Source: Mesorhabditis belari (lineage: Eukaryota > Nematoda > Chromadorea > Rhabditida > Rhabditidae). From it: a stretch of 64,000 nt of DNA. The stretch is taken from positions 754,001-818,000 of the forward strand of contig CAUEEP010000759.1 of the NCBI GenBank assembly GCA_958450365.1. Reading direction: 5' to 3'. The position numbers and the translations under genes are program-made. Below, piece by piece: positions 32,516-44,600 of the stretch (positions within the stretch are counted from its first letter, which is position 1; each line of letters opens with the position of its first letter). A model generated the notes under the pieces. It saw only the letters and a program-made list of their open reading frames with translations, did not search any database and had not been told where the DNA came from.

Positions 32516-33064
32516 AATTTTCTCCAATTTCACACCTATTTCTATTTTTCTCAGTTTAATGTATTCAGAGAAATTCTCTATTCAAATAAAAAGGCGAAGA
32601 AGTTGAAAATTGACAAAATCACAAGAAAATCACAGAAGAAAAAGAATTCTGAAAGAAAGAAAGAATTCTGTTGATAGAAATTAGAGAAAAGACTTCAAAA
32701 GAGAGGAATGAAGGGAGTTTGAATCAAAAAAGAAATGATTGTGTGAATAGAAAATTGAATGGAAAGGAAAAGCGGGCAGGTAAAATGATTGTGTCAACAG
32801 CGAATGGACAAGCAAAAAAAAAACGCTTTCTGCTTCTTTTTAGCTCAATTTCCCTTCATATTTACTCATTTTTCTTCAGTTTTTTGACTTCTTCTGTCCA
32901 CCCACCTATGCTCCTTTCTTTATAAGTTTTCTGGAGGTCATGAGAGGCTTCATTTTTAAAAATGCTTTCTTTTAGCTTTAATAGAAAAGTTGAGAGGTTT
33001 ATTGGCCCCTGTATTTTTATATTATATATTATATTTTATATTATACGGCCAATACGGTACAGAT

Positions 33065-33400
33065 TTGGTTTTAATATTGTTCAGGCTTGGTTTCAATATT
33101 GTTCAGAATTGGTTCCAATATTGTTCAGACTTCATTCCAATATTGTTCAGGATTGGTTTCAATATTGTTCAAGCTTGGTTCCAATATTGTTCAAGCTTGG
33201 TTCCAATATTGTTCAAGCTTCATTCCAATACTGTCCAGACTTGGTTCCAATATTGTTCAGGCTTGGTTCCAATACTGTTCAGGCTTGGTTCCAATACTGT
33301 CCAGGCTTCATTCCAATACTGTCCAGGCTTCATTCCAATATTGTCCAGGCTTGGTTTCAAGATTATCCAGATTTGGTTCCAATACGGTTCAATATTGCTC
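33065..33400. repeat. 22-bp minisatellite TTGGTTCCAATATTGTTCAG
   Basis: About 15 units; GGTTCCAATATTG contains the palindrome CAATATTG. It reads open in three frames because stops are absent from the unit. Confidence 0.8.
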
Positions 33401-34292
33401 GCTGTGCTTCATCCAATATCGAATCAGCCTTCTCGATCGCTTGATCGCCCTCTTTAGTTACGAAATAACTTCAAAATCGGCTAGAAATCGTCCAGAGACA
33501 TTCAAAAACCAAGATCACTTACAGATAAGCTAAATATGTTAGCATTTACCGTAATCCATTTTCTTTGCTGTACCAGCATTGATACAGAAAAATCAAAGGC
33601 TCTCGATTGTAAATTAGTTATAAATTAGTCTCTATTCATCTCTATTAATTACGAACAATTATATATTTGAATATTACTTCAAAATTGAATAAAATGAAAT
33701 AAAATGAACTAAAATGAACTAAAATTGAACAAAATTGAACAAAATTGAACAAAATTGAACAAAATTGAACAAAAATTGAGTTGAATACTTAGATTAAATT
33801 CTGGAGAGCTTTTATGATCAGTTCTATGATCATTTGCTATGTTCTATGAAAGTTCTATGATCATTTGCTTAACGTTTAAACTTCAATCATGTGAAATCAC
33901 TTTCAATTTTTGAGAAATTTGAAATTTTAATCACTCTTGAACATCATTCCCATCATTCCCATCATTCAAATCATTTTTTGTTTTTCTTTTCAATCGATTG
34001 ACTCGAAAAGGCGATTACGGTGAGCTGTAAAGGCCGAATTTGCATGAGAAGTTGAAAATTTTTGGGTAAACTATTGAGCAAACTTTTGAACAAACTTTTG
34101 AAAAGGTTAGAAAGAATTCCCTTTGAACGTATTTATCAGAAATTCAAAGACAATTCAAAGGCCAATTCAAAGGCAATTCAAAGATGATTGAAAGGCATTT
34201 TAAAGGCATTTTGCATCTCAAAATTTTCCCTATTTCCATCAACCTTTTAAAACATTCTTTTTTTCTCTCAATTTTTAATCAAAATTTGATAT

Positions 34293-34411
34293 ACCGTATT
34301 CTCTCTAATAGTAGTGCGCACTACTATTTTTTGAACCGCCTCCTGGACCGCAATACTATTAGAGAGTGCACTACTATTAAAGAGTGCACCTCTATTAGAG
34401 AGAATACGGTA
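34293..34411. mobile_element. MITE family CTCTAATAGTAGTGC, short 119-bp copy
   Basis: Complete outer ends ACCGTATTCTCTCTAATAG and CTATTAGAGAGAATACGGT, but the interior is replaced by additional tandem copies of the end motif. An internal-deletion derivative. Confidence 0.75.
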
Positions 34412-34729
34412 GTCTCTTCTTTTCTTTGAAAATAGTCAAATATTGTTTCTTATTTCGAAATCTAGATCGAGATTTATCAATTCAAAGTGACTTTTGTGCA
34501 AAACAAGTATCAAAAACATGCTAAAAATAGAAAAATAAATGAAAAGAGAAGAGAGAAAAGATCTTGTTTCAAAAAATTCGATAACAAGCCAAAAGATTGA
34601 CTTTTTACTTACTGTGGCGAATTGCCACTGCTCTGGAGTTAGTCAAAAATTAGTCAGTTAGTCAATACAAAAGTTAAAATTCAAAGTTGATGGATAAACT
34701 ACCGCAATCAGTCACTAGCTGTCCGTTTG

Positions 34730-34895
34730 TTGCTAGCTATTCAGCTATCACTAGCTATTCAGCTATCACTAGCTATTCAGCTATCACTAGCTATTCAGCT
34801 ATCACTAGCTATTCAGCTATCACTAGCTATTCAGCTATCACTAACTATTCAGCTATCACTAGCTATTCAGCTATCACTAGCTATTCAGCTGTCCC
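34730..34895. repeat. 18-bp minisatellite CTAGCTATTCAGCTATCA
   Basis: Nine nearly identical units, in frame as A-I-T-S-Y-S; not considered coding because it has no flanking exon structure. Confidence 0.8.
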
Positions 34896-35085
34896 TTTTT
34901 TTGTAGCTTGTATACTTTAAAAAAACCCGTTATTTAAGCTTTGCTTTTGAGCGAATTTGGCTCTCCTTTTAGTTCTCCTTTGTTTTTATCATCTTTTTTT
35001 CACATCCAAGTGTTGAATTAATTGTGATAGTGCCAGGTTGCTCCAGTTTGAGCGAAGTTTTGCCCTAATAAGGGAAAGTTTTGAT

Positions 35086-35541
35086 AAACTGTGCGCTTTC
35101 AAGACAACCACTATTGAACCACACCGAGACACGGTCTCACAAGAAATTATATATGTTGTAGCCGTTTACGAAATTCAGCCGTTAACGAATCATTCCTTCA
35201 TCGTCATCTTCCCTTCACCACCAAAAAAGCTATTTAGTTCCCCATTGAGCTTAGGGTTAGGGAGCCGTCTGTCATGACGTGGGTTAAGTTAAGATATAGC
35301 CTAGTATTGTGTGTGTCGTTGTATTGTGATTGATATATTTCGTGTATGCGATAAATTCACCACTGGTAGCCCCAGTCGGTATTTTTTTTTTTTAAAACTG
35401 TGCGCTTTCAAGACAACCACTATTGAACCACACCGAGACACGGTCTCACAAGAAATTATATATGTCGTAGCCGTTTACGAAATTCAGCCGCTAACGAATC
35501 ATTCGTTAGCGGCTGAATTTCGTAAGCCACTACGACATATA
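35086..35541. mobile_element. Duplicated segment with TATGTCGTAGCCG palindrome
   Basis: About 105 bp starting AAACTGTGCGCTTTCAAGAC occurs at 35086 and again at 35395. Each copy ends in a TATGTYGTAGCCG end. The second copy is followed by a complete 84-bp palindrome (35458-35541) with ends TATATGTCGTAGCCG and its complement. Confidence 0.7.
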
Positions 35542-35689
35542 GATCAAAGCATAAACATATATTTCTTACAACTGTCAGTCTGAGTTTTTTTTCTCAGATT
35601 CAGCTCTAAAGTTTGTATGTAAAATTTTAAAGCTTTATGTATTTGTTTAAGCTTTAAACATTGCCTTGAAATTGGAATTGATTTTTCAG

Positions 35690-38600
35690 AAGCACCCGCA
35701 GCGAGATGAGCTCGAACGCCGGCGAGAAGGGTTCGTTTTGACAAAAATCGAAAGCTTTTCTTAAATATATTATAAAAAGTTAACTTTTTTCTGGTTAATA
35801 TAAAAATCAACATTGTAGATAAAGATTTTAATCTAATCTTTTGAAAAACAAACGACGATCTGTCGTTTGTTGTCTCAACAAACGACGATCAAGTAAACCT
35901 GCTTAACGAGTCCGGGCAAAACAAAATCTTCAGACACTCTGCCTCGCTCTTTGATTTTTTACTGCCCAAGCCTTCTTTGAGCATGAAACCCAGTTCCCCC
36001 GCAAGCCCTTATTTTAAGCTTCATTTTGGTACTAAACATGGCTAGGTTCTGTTTTGCTATTCTTTAGCTTTCGAGCATTTTTAGATCAAAATTTTTCTGG
36101 ACTCGTTAAGCTTATCGAGTCCGGTGAAAGATTGATCGAAATCTAAAGAATGACAAAACAGAACCTAGCCATGTTTAGAATCAAAATAAAGCTTAGAATA
36201 AGGGCTTGTGGGGGAACTGAGTTTCATGCTCAAAGAAGGCTTGGGCAGTAAAAAAATCTAAGAGCTAGGTAGACTGTCTGAAAATTTTGCCCGGATTCGT
36301 TAAGCACGATAATTAGAAATGCTGGAGGGCTTTCAAGAACTTTTTTTTGAAACATGAAAAATTCTTCAGTTATAAGATAGGGCTAAAGCTGAAAAAACTA
36401 GAGTATTTAGAAACAATAGACTTAGAAAACCACTGAAACCGCAAAAGCCGGTAAAAGTGGAGAATATTCAGTGCGCTAGACATGGTGTGTTTATAGATTT
36501 GCGCATAAAGATTTCTAGCTAAACCTTTCTGCTCAGTTTCCTTCTTCAGGGGTGTTAGCTGATGTCAGCTGGTGTCAGCTAGTGTCAGCTGGCGTAGCTG
36601 GTGTCAGCTGGTGTCAACTTGTGCCAGCTAGCGGCAGCTAGTGTCAGCTAGTGGCAGCTGGTGTCTATTCTTGTTCTTGTTCAGGTGTTGTGAATGGATC
36701 GACCTCTCCATCTCCATCGGGCGGTCGGGTTTCCCCGTCGGATCACTTCTCGACAAATATCAATGATTTGCGGAAAAAACGAGAGAAATCGTGGGTTTTC
36801 TCATCATTTTTTCTGTCTCAACACCAATAATCTTTTCATTTTTTGTTATTATTGACTAGTTTATTGACTAGCTGTCATTGAATAGCTGTTATTGAATAGC
36901 TGTTATTGAATAGCTATTATTGAATAGCTGTTATTGAATAGCTGTTATTGAATAGCTATTATTGAATAGCTGTTACTGGATAGCTGTTATTGAATAGCTG
37001 TTATTGAATAGCTATTATTGAATAGCTGTTACTGGATAGCTGTTATTGAATAGCTATTATTGAATAGCTGTTATTGAATAGCTGTTAATGAATAGCTATC
37101 ATTCAATAGCTGTTATTGAATAACTATTATTTAAGTAATTTCTTTTTGATTCATCTAATTGGGACTATTTTCACTTAACAAAAAGGTAAATTTAAACAAT
37201 CTAAACAAATTTAAACAAAACAAAAAGAAACGAGCTTTTTTTTGATGGTAAAAGCTTTAAAACTACATAAATTTAATAGATTTTCAGTGAAGATTTATTC
37301 GTTAAGGCTTAGGCAATTTAAATTCAATCAATCCAATGCCAATTCAATGTCTAAAATTTATCCGATTAAACTTTTAACGATCATCATGAAACTATTTTCA
37401 AATTACTATCAGATTTTACAAGGGATTTAAAATTTAAAGCTTAAAAGTTCATCTAAAAGAATCATTTTCATTATAGAAGCAATTGATCTATCGTTTATTC
37501 GCTAAAAATTTGCCAAAAATTGAAATTAGAAGCTGAATTTGGGTTCAAAAAGCTTGTTTAAATGGAATTTTATGAGTTTTAGTGTTTACTTTTATCAAAT
37601 CTTTCATTTTTTAATGTTTCCAATGTTTCTGATTTGTTTGAACTTCAAAATTTCTCTATTTCCGAATGAAACCAGCAGAGGCTTGAAAACTTGGCTTGAA
37701 AATGGCTTGAAGCTTGGCTTTAAAATGGCTTAAAACTTGGCTTTAAAATGGCCTACAGAGGCTTAAAAACTTGGCTTGAAAATGGCCAGAAGAGGCTTGA
37801 AACTTGGCTTGAAACTTGGCTTGAAGCTTGGCTGAAAAGGCTGAAACTTGGCTGAAGGCCAGCAAGGCTGAAACTTGGCAACTGGCTGGCTGGCGAAATG
37901 GCGAACTGGCGAAAGCCAGCAGGGCTGAACTTGGCTTGAACTTGGCGATGGCCAGCAGGCTGAAACTTGGCAAACTGGCGGCTTGGCGAATGGCTGACTT
38001 GGCTTGAAGGCAGCGGGCTGACTGGCTTGAACTTGGCGAAAATGACCAGCAAAGGCTTGAACTTGGCTTGAAGCTTGGCTTAAATGGCAAAACTTGGCTA
38101 AATGGCCACGAGGCTTAAACTGGCAGGGCTGCGGCTTGAAAATGGCTTGAAACTTGGCTTGAAAATGGCCAGCCGAGGCTTGAAACTTGGCTTGAAAATT
38201 CAAATGTTTCAAATAAGCATGGTTCAATTTGAATAACAAATTTCTAATGAAACCCATCTTTTTTACAAATATTCATTCTGAAAACTTTTCTAACTAATCC
38301 TTTATTCGATTTTGCAAATATTTGAACCAGTTGGACGTTTTGTCAAGCATAGTTTTTGGCGCAGTCGAGAGCGCGCTTGTCTTGTCGCTTGTCGCTTGTC
38401 ACAAGAGCCCGGTTCAATCCTCGTAGTGCCAATAAATGAGTTTTTAACTCCTTATTCCTTTAACTATTTTAAATGCCCCAAAATTTAAATGCTATTTTAT
38501 ATTCTAAGGTTTTCTACAATATATTCTAAGAAGTTTTAGCTTTATTGGTGAAAACACGACCAAGAAAATGCTCTGAAAGACAACTCTTTTCTATATCGTT

Positions 38601-41600
38601 GATAGAGTTTCTTTTTTTTCAACTCTAATCGATATCTTTGCATCTTTTTTACCTTTTTTACCTTTTTTACCTTTTTTTGACTCTTTCCCATTCTCTCAAC
38701 ATTCACTCAACCATATCTCTTTGACCAGACTAAAATTTTCCTTTTTTTTTTTCAAAAAAGACGAACGATTATCCACCCCAAACATCATAATGATCAAAAA
38801 AGAGTGAAACCAATTTTTCCGAGTGGAAATCAGAGAATTTATTGTGAGATTTGGAACTGACAAAATTTAAACAGACAAAATTTAGAACTGACAAAATTTT
38901 AAACCGAGAAAATTTAAAAATGGCAAAATTTGGAACCGGCAAAATTTAAAGCCGACAAAATTTAAACTGACAAAATTTAAAACTAACAAAATTTAAAACC
39001 GACAAAAGTTTAGGTGAATTTTTCAAGTTTCAAATTCACGCAGATACGACAGAATTTTCTTTTCGCAATCGCATCGAGCCCATACACCGTCAGAAATTGC
39101 TAGAAGTTAGAGTTTCCTTTTGAAATTTGGGATTAAATTTGAGTCAATTTTTCAATTTTTCAGTTTTAGAAACTAAAGCAAGTGTAGAAGGATTTTCTAG
39201 ATTCGATAAACTTGTAGACTTGTAGACTGGTAGACTTGTAGACTTGTAGCCTGGTAGACTGGTAGACTGGTAGACTGGTAGACTTGTAGACTGATAGACT
39301 TGTAGACTACTGGTAGACTGGTAGACTGGTAGACTTGTAGACTTGTAGACTTGTAGCCTGTTAGACTGGTAGACTACTGGTAGACTGGTAGACTGGTAGA
39401 CTGGTAGACTTGTAGACTGGTAGACTTGTAGCCTTTTAGCCTTTTAGCCTCTTAGCCTTTTAGCCTTTTAGCAAAGGTAAACTTCTAGTCAAATTAAAAA
39501 GTAAATTATATTTCTAAAAATACAAGAAACTAGTCTAAATTAACAAAAAAAAATCGTAATTTCACAATTTCACAATTCCATAATTTCTTCGAAATCCTCC
39601 TTTTCAATAACGATGAGATGATCTTAGTTTTGTCGTTTCTTAAGCGGATTTTTCGGATTTATCGGATTTTTGGGATTTTTGGGATTTTACTGAATTTGTC
39701 GAAGGTAATCAAGAAAATTGCAAAAACTTTTCACAAAACCAGAAGCAAAAATCGATTGGAAAAGATATTCCACTTATTAAATTCTCTAAATTAAAGTCAA
39801 AATTCGTTCTCTAAAGCGCGAAACTTCCGAGTGCATTCTCGCTTTCGTGCCGACGTTTCGTGGGAAAGTTTCGAGTGAGGAAATGGGGCGGACAAAGTAA
39901 TTTCAATCGCAATTTCAATTTAAAAACGATAAGCTTATCAAAATCACTCTAATATGGTTTATTTAAGAATAGCAGTGTACTTTTTACTCAAATCTGCTCA
40001 CAAATCTTTTCTGATACACTGAAATCTTCATTTCTCTTGGTGACAAGAGAAAAATGAAGAATCGACTGGTAGACTTGTAGACTGGTAGACTGGTAGACTG
40101 GTAGACTGGTAGACTGGTCTTCCGAGTGACTTCCGAGTGTCGACGTTTCGTGGGAAAGTTTCGAGTGAGGAAATGGGACGGACAAAGTAATTTAAATCTA
40201 AATTTCAATTTCAACTCCAACTCCAATTCCAATTCAAATTTCAATTCCAATTTCAATTTCAATTTCAATCCCAATTTCAATCCCAATTTCAATCCCAATT
40301 TCAATTTTAAAATGATAAGCTTATCAAAATCACTTACACATAGTTTATTTAAGATTCCCAGTGTACCTTTAGCCATATTAGATTAAAGAAATGCAGCCAT
40401 ATTAGATTAAAGATTAAAAGACCAGATTAAACCAAATTTCAATATCTTCATGGGATTTCAATCTGCTAACTTCGATCTCTTTCCGTCAAAAGATCAACTG
40501 ATCAAACTACTCGCCGATCGTATTGGAACCGTATTGGAACAGTATTGGAACAGTATTGGAACAGTATTGGAACAGTATTGGAACAGTATTGGAACCGTAT
40601 TGGAACAGTATTGGAACAGTATTGGAACAGTATTGGAACAGTATTGGAACAGTATTGGAACAGTATTGGAACCGTATTGGAACCGTATTGGAACAGTATT
40701 GGAACAGTATTGGAACCGTATTGGAACAGTATTGGAACCGTACTCTATCTCTATCTATCTGAAATCTGTTCACAAATCTTTTCTGATACACTGAAATCTT
40801 CATTTCTCTTGGTGACAAGAAAAAAATGAAGAATCCAGTGAACTAGAAAGGGTTTGTTTACAGATTTGAGCACAAAGAACACCAAGAAGAATAAGTTAAT
40901 GATCTAAAAATGACATTTGTTAACCCAAGTTTTGCACCTCAAGCTTTCCTCGTGCTCTTCAAGCTTTCGTCGTGCTCTAGATGCTAAAACTTAAGTTAAG
41001 TTAACTCCCTAGAGGAGATTAGAGTAGACAGTAAAGGAGATTAAGTGAATTGTGGTGGAATGGTTAGCACAAATGGCCGGTAAGCGAAAGGTCACGGGTT
41101 CGAGTCCTGGTTGCGCGCAAGTTTTTGCTCTGCCTAGGTCGAACTCAGAATTATGCCATTATTAATAAGATGTTATCAATCAAGGCTTGCTTTTCTTGCT
41201 TTACTATTCTTAAAAACATTCCATTCTTGCTTTTGCAAGCGAATCATTTCTCTAAATGACATCGGAAATGATCAAAAACTATCTCATCAGTTTGTTTTTC
41301 TTTTTTTCTTGCTTCTCGTAAAGTTTTTGTACTTGAAACTTGAAATTTGGATGACATTTGTAAATAGAATGTTAAATGTTAAATAGAAAATGTTTGAATA
41401 CGGTAGGATTAGACAAATGATCGTATTAAATAGAAAAAAAGGTTGTCAACATTTTTTCGTTGGATAGGCGAAAGGTAGGTAACGGTGCACTGTTATTTTA
41501 CAGAAAAATAATTGGCCTTTCTAATGAAAGGCCATTTCCATTGCTCGGCAAGCAGAGATATTTGCAGCCACCGTTATTCGTCGCACATTGACTTGCACCT

Positions 41601-44600
41601 GAAAATTGTTGTTGAAAATTGTTGCTTCACTTTTTTAGATTGTACTGTATTTTGTAAAACTATTAGGCTATCCAGAAGTCTTTTCTTCTCTGAAAATTTG
41701 GCTATATACCTAACCTTTTATGCTCTATCTCTTATCTATAGGTTTCCTATAGATATATAGGATTATAGGAACCTATCGATAGGACACCAAAATAGGTTTA
41801 CTTTAGCTAAAGTCGAGCCGCATCATTGAACCGCCTTTTTTTGACTACCCGACTTCACGACTTTAAGAACCTCTAGGAAGAAATTGGCTGAATCAATTTC
41901 TCTAAAAATTTGGCTATATACCTAACCTTTTATGCTCTATCTTTTATCCATTGACACCAAGATCGGTTTCCTTAGCTAAAGTGTCTAAATCACATCATTA
42001 AGCCGACTTTTTGACTACTCGACTTCATGTTCCCAAAAAAAAATCCAGAAATAAGACATTTGAAACTCGTTTTAATGTTATTTTACAGAAAAATAATTGG
42101 CCTTTCTAATGAAATAAACCGTAGTTTAATTGATGCATTTGTTGATTTTAAACGGAAGTACGAAAAGGAAAGAAAAGACTTTCTGGACAGCCTAATATGA
42201 TTGTGTAATAGATAAACAACAAATAGATAGATAAACCTAATAGATAAACAACAAATGATTTGAGCACAAAGTACGACAAGAAGAATAAGTTAATAGTCTT
42301 TAAAGAAATGACAGTTTCAAATTAATTATGTATTAAGCGCTCAGTTCGAGAACAGTTCAAGCGAATCATTTCTCTAAATCAATCAAGGCTTGCTTTTCTT
42401 GCTTTACTATTCTTGAACACATTCCATTCTTGCTTTTGCAAGCAAATCATTTCTCTAAATGACGTCAGAAATCATCAAAATTATCTCATCAGTTTTTTTC
42501 TTTTTTTTCTTGCTTCTCGTAAAGTTTTTGTACTTGAAACTCGAAATTTGAATCTTATTTGTAAATAGAAAATGTTTGGATACGGTAGGATTAGACAAAT
42601 GATAGATGACAAATGATTAAATAAAAAAAACGGTTGTCTAGATGGTGTTTTTAATCAGCTTTGACTATCAGAAAGATCTCAGAAAGGGTAGGTGTAAATT
42701 TAGGTCAAAAAGTACAATCAAAAAACGGTTGTTAATTCATTGTTTCATTTTGTGTTTGATCTTTTCCCAAAAATGTCTCGAAAAAGCCACTTTTCGAGCT
42801 ATTAGAACAATGATTGCTATTAGAACAATGATGTGGATAAATCAATATTGGAGAAAGCTTCCTGTCCAGCGGGACTTCTTGAAAATCTCTCCTTGAAAAT
42901 TTTCAAGTTTCAACTTTGGTAATGAAGAAATCCAATTTTTAACATTAATGCGCAGTAACTCGAATTGTTGAATTTGTAGGTTATGTGTTTGAGAAGGTTG
43001 TTGAAAAAAAACGGTTGTTAATTCATTGTTTCATTTTGTGTTTGATCTTTTCCCAAAAATGTCTCGAAAAAGCCACTTCTCTGACGAAAACGTCAAATCA
43101 AGCAAAGAGAAAGGAGAGATTTTTCTCTTTCCCGCTGGCCAGCAAGCTTTCTCCAATATTGATTTATCCACATCATTGTTCTAATAGCAATCAGCTTCAA
43201 ATCAGCTTCAATCTATTGAAAATCTTCTTGATTAGCTTAGCTATTGATTCGCTGTTAAACTATTGTTGATCGAATCGATCGAATCAATGAATCACGAATT
43301 GATTCTTTGATTCATTGTTAAACTAAATCTTTTATTCATCTACAAATCTAACAATTCAATCTACAAATATAGCGACCAATCATTAACGTTAAGCATTGGA
43401 TTTCTTCATTTCCAAAGTTGAAACTTCAAAATTTTCAAGGAGATCTCTCCTGGAAATCTCTCTTCTCTCCTATTCATTGCCTCAAAAGCTACTCAGCTAA
43501 TTAAATAAAGACTTGATTTCATTACTCAAACACATAACTATTACTCACCTACAAATCCAACAACTACGCATTAATGTTAAAAATTGGATTTCTTCATTAA
43601 AAAAGTTGAAACTTGAAAATTTTCAAGGAGAGATTTTCAAGAAGTCCCGTTGGCCAGGAAGCTTTCTCCAATATTGATTTATCCACATCATTGTTCTAAT
43701 AGCAATCAGCTTTAAATCAACTTCAAATCAGCTTCAAATCATCTTCAATCTATTGAAAATCTTCTTGATTAGCTTAGCGGTAGAATCACGAATTGATTCA
43801 TTGATTCATTGTTAAACTAAATCTTTTATTCACCTACAAATCTAACAATTCAAAACACCGCTCATTAATGTTAAACATTGGATTTCTTCATTGCCAAAGT
43901 TGAAACTTCAAAATTTTCAGGAAGAGATTTTTAGATTTCTCATTGAAAATCTTATTCATTGCCTTATCTTATTCATTGCTTTATCTTATCTTATTCATTT
44001 CCTCAAAAACTACTCAGCTAATCAAATAAAGACTTGATTTTATTACTCAAACCCATAATTTATCTAAACTCTAAGATTTGTTCTTTGACATGTTCTTTCA
44101 AGACGTCGACTTGCCTAAATTCTATCGAAATTCGTCTGAGACTGAGACTGAGACTGGGCACTTTGAAAGGATTCGTTGCGGGAGATGGCGGATCAGAAAA
44201 GGATCCATTCTCTATTATTTATCAGCTATTTTCAGCCTCAAAAAGTAGTTGTTTCATTTTTTAGTATACAAAATAATTAGTTGCATAATTAATGATTTTG
44301 CCAAATTATTTTTGCCAATAGCCAATTATTTTTGAAACATTTAATTTATAAATAAGAAAAAAAAATTACAAAATTTGTATTTCTTTTGAAATTTTTACTC
44401 TTAGCCAATATCTTTTTTCTTTAAAATATCTTTAAAATTTGTCAGCGTTAATTTCCTGAAGAGCTTTCCTCAGGAAGCTTTCTAAAGCTTTCTAAAGCTT
44501 TCCTGAGGCTGAATCAAATGCAAATCAGTAATCAGTGGCTTAGAAAATAAGATATTCAGATAATATAAACTAGATTATGATAGCATTATGATAGCATTTG

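Larger units (their letters stand above)
26003..35689. other. 9.7-kb intergenic region
   Basis: No convincing gene was found on either strand. Apart from the listed telomere-like block, MITEs and minisatellites, 27520-28580, 29400-29600 and 33540-34180 are plain AT-rich sequence. Promoter elements for the GGT gene presumably lie in its right part, but none can be identified. Confidence 0.55.

Noticed and set aside
32014..32533. Ile/Leu/His-rich ORFs of up to 167 residues
   Set aside because: Products of the ATAGATGCA repeat only.
32962..33533. Three overlapping ORFs of about 150 residues
   Set aside because: Produced by the 22-bp minisatellite, open in three frames.
35248..35262. TTAGGG TTAGGG, vertebrate-type telomere words
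   Set aside because: Only two units, expected by chance in repeat-rich DNA; the organism's telomere-like block is TTAGGC.
9533..35730. Similarity between exon 9533-9602 and GGT exon 1 (shared GATGAGCTCGAA)
   Set aside because: Twelve shared bases in different frames contexts with no wider similarity; treated as chance.
37743..38257. Three overlapping minus-strand ORFs rich in Phe/Gln/Lys/Ser
   Set aside because: Translation of the CTTGGCTTGAAA minisatellite.
40450..40829. Four overlapping ORFs with W-N-S-I-G-T-V-L-E-Q-Y repeats
   Set aside because: 11-bp repeat translated in several frames; no gene context.
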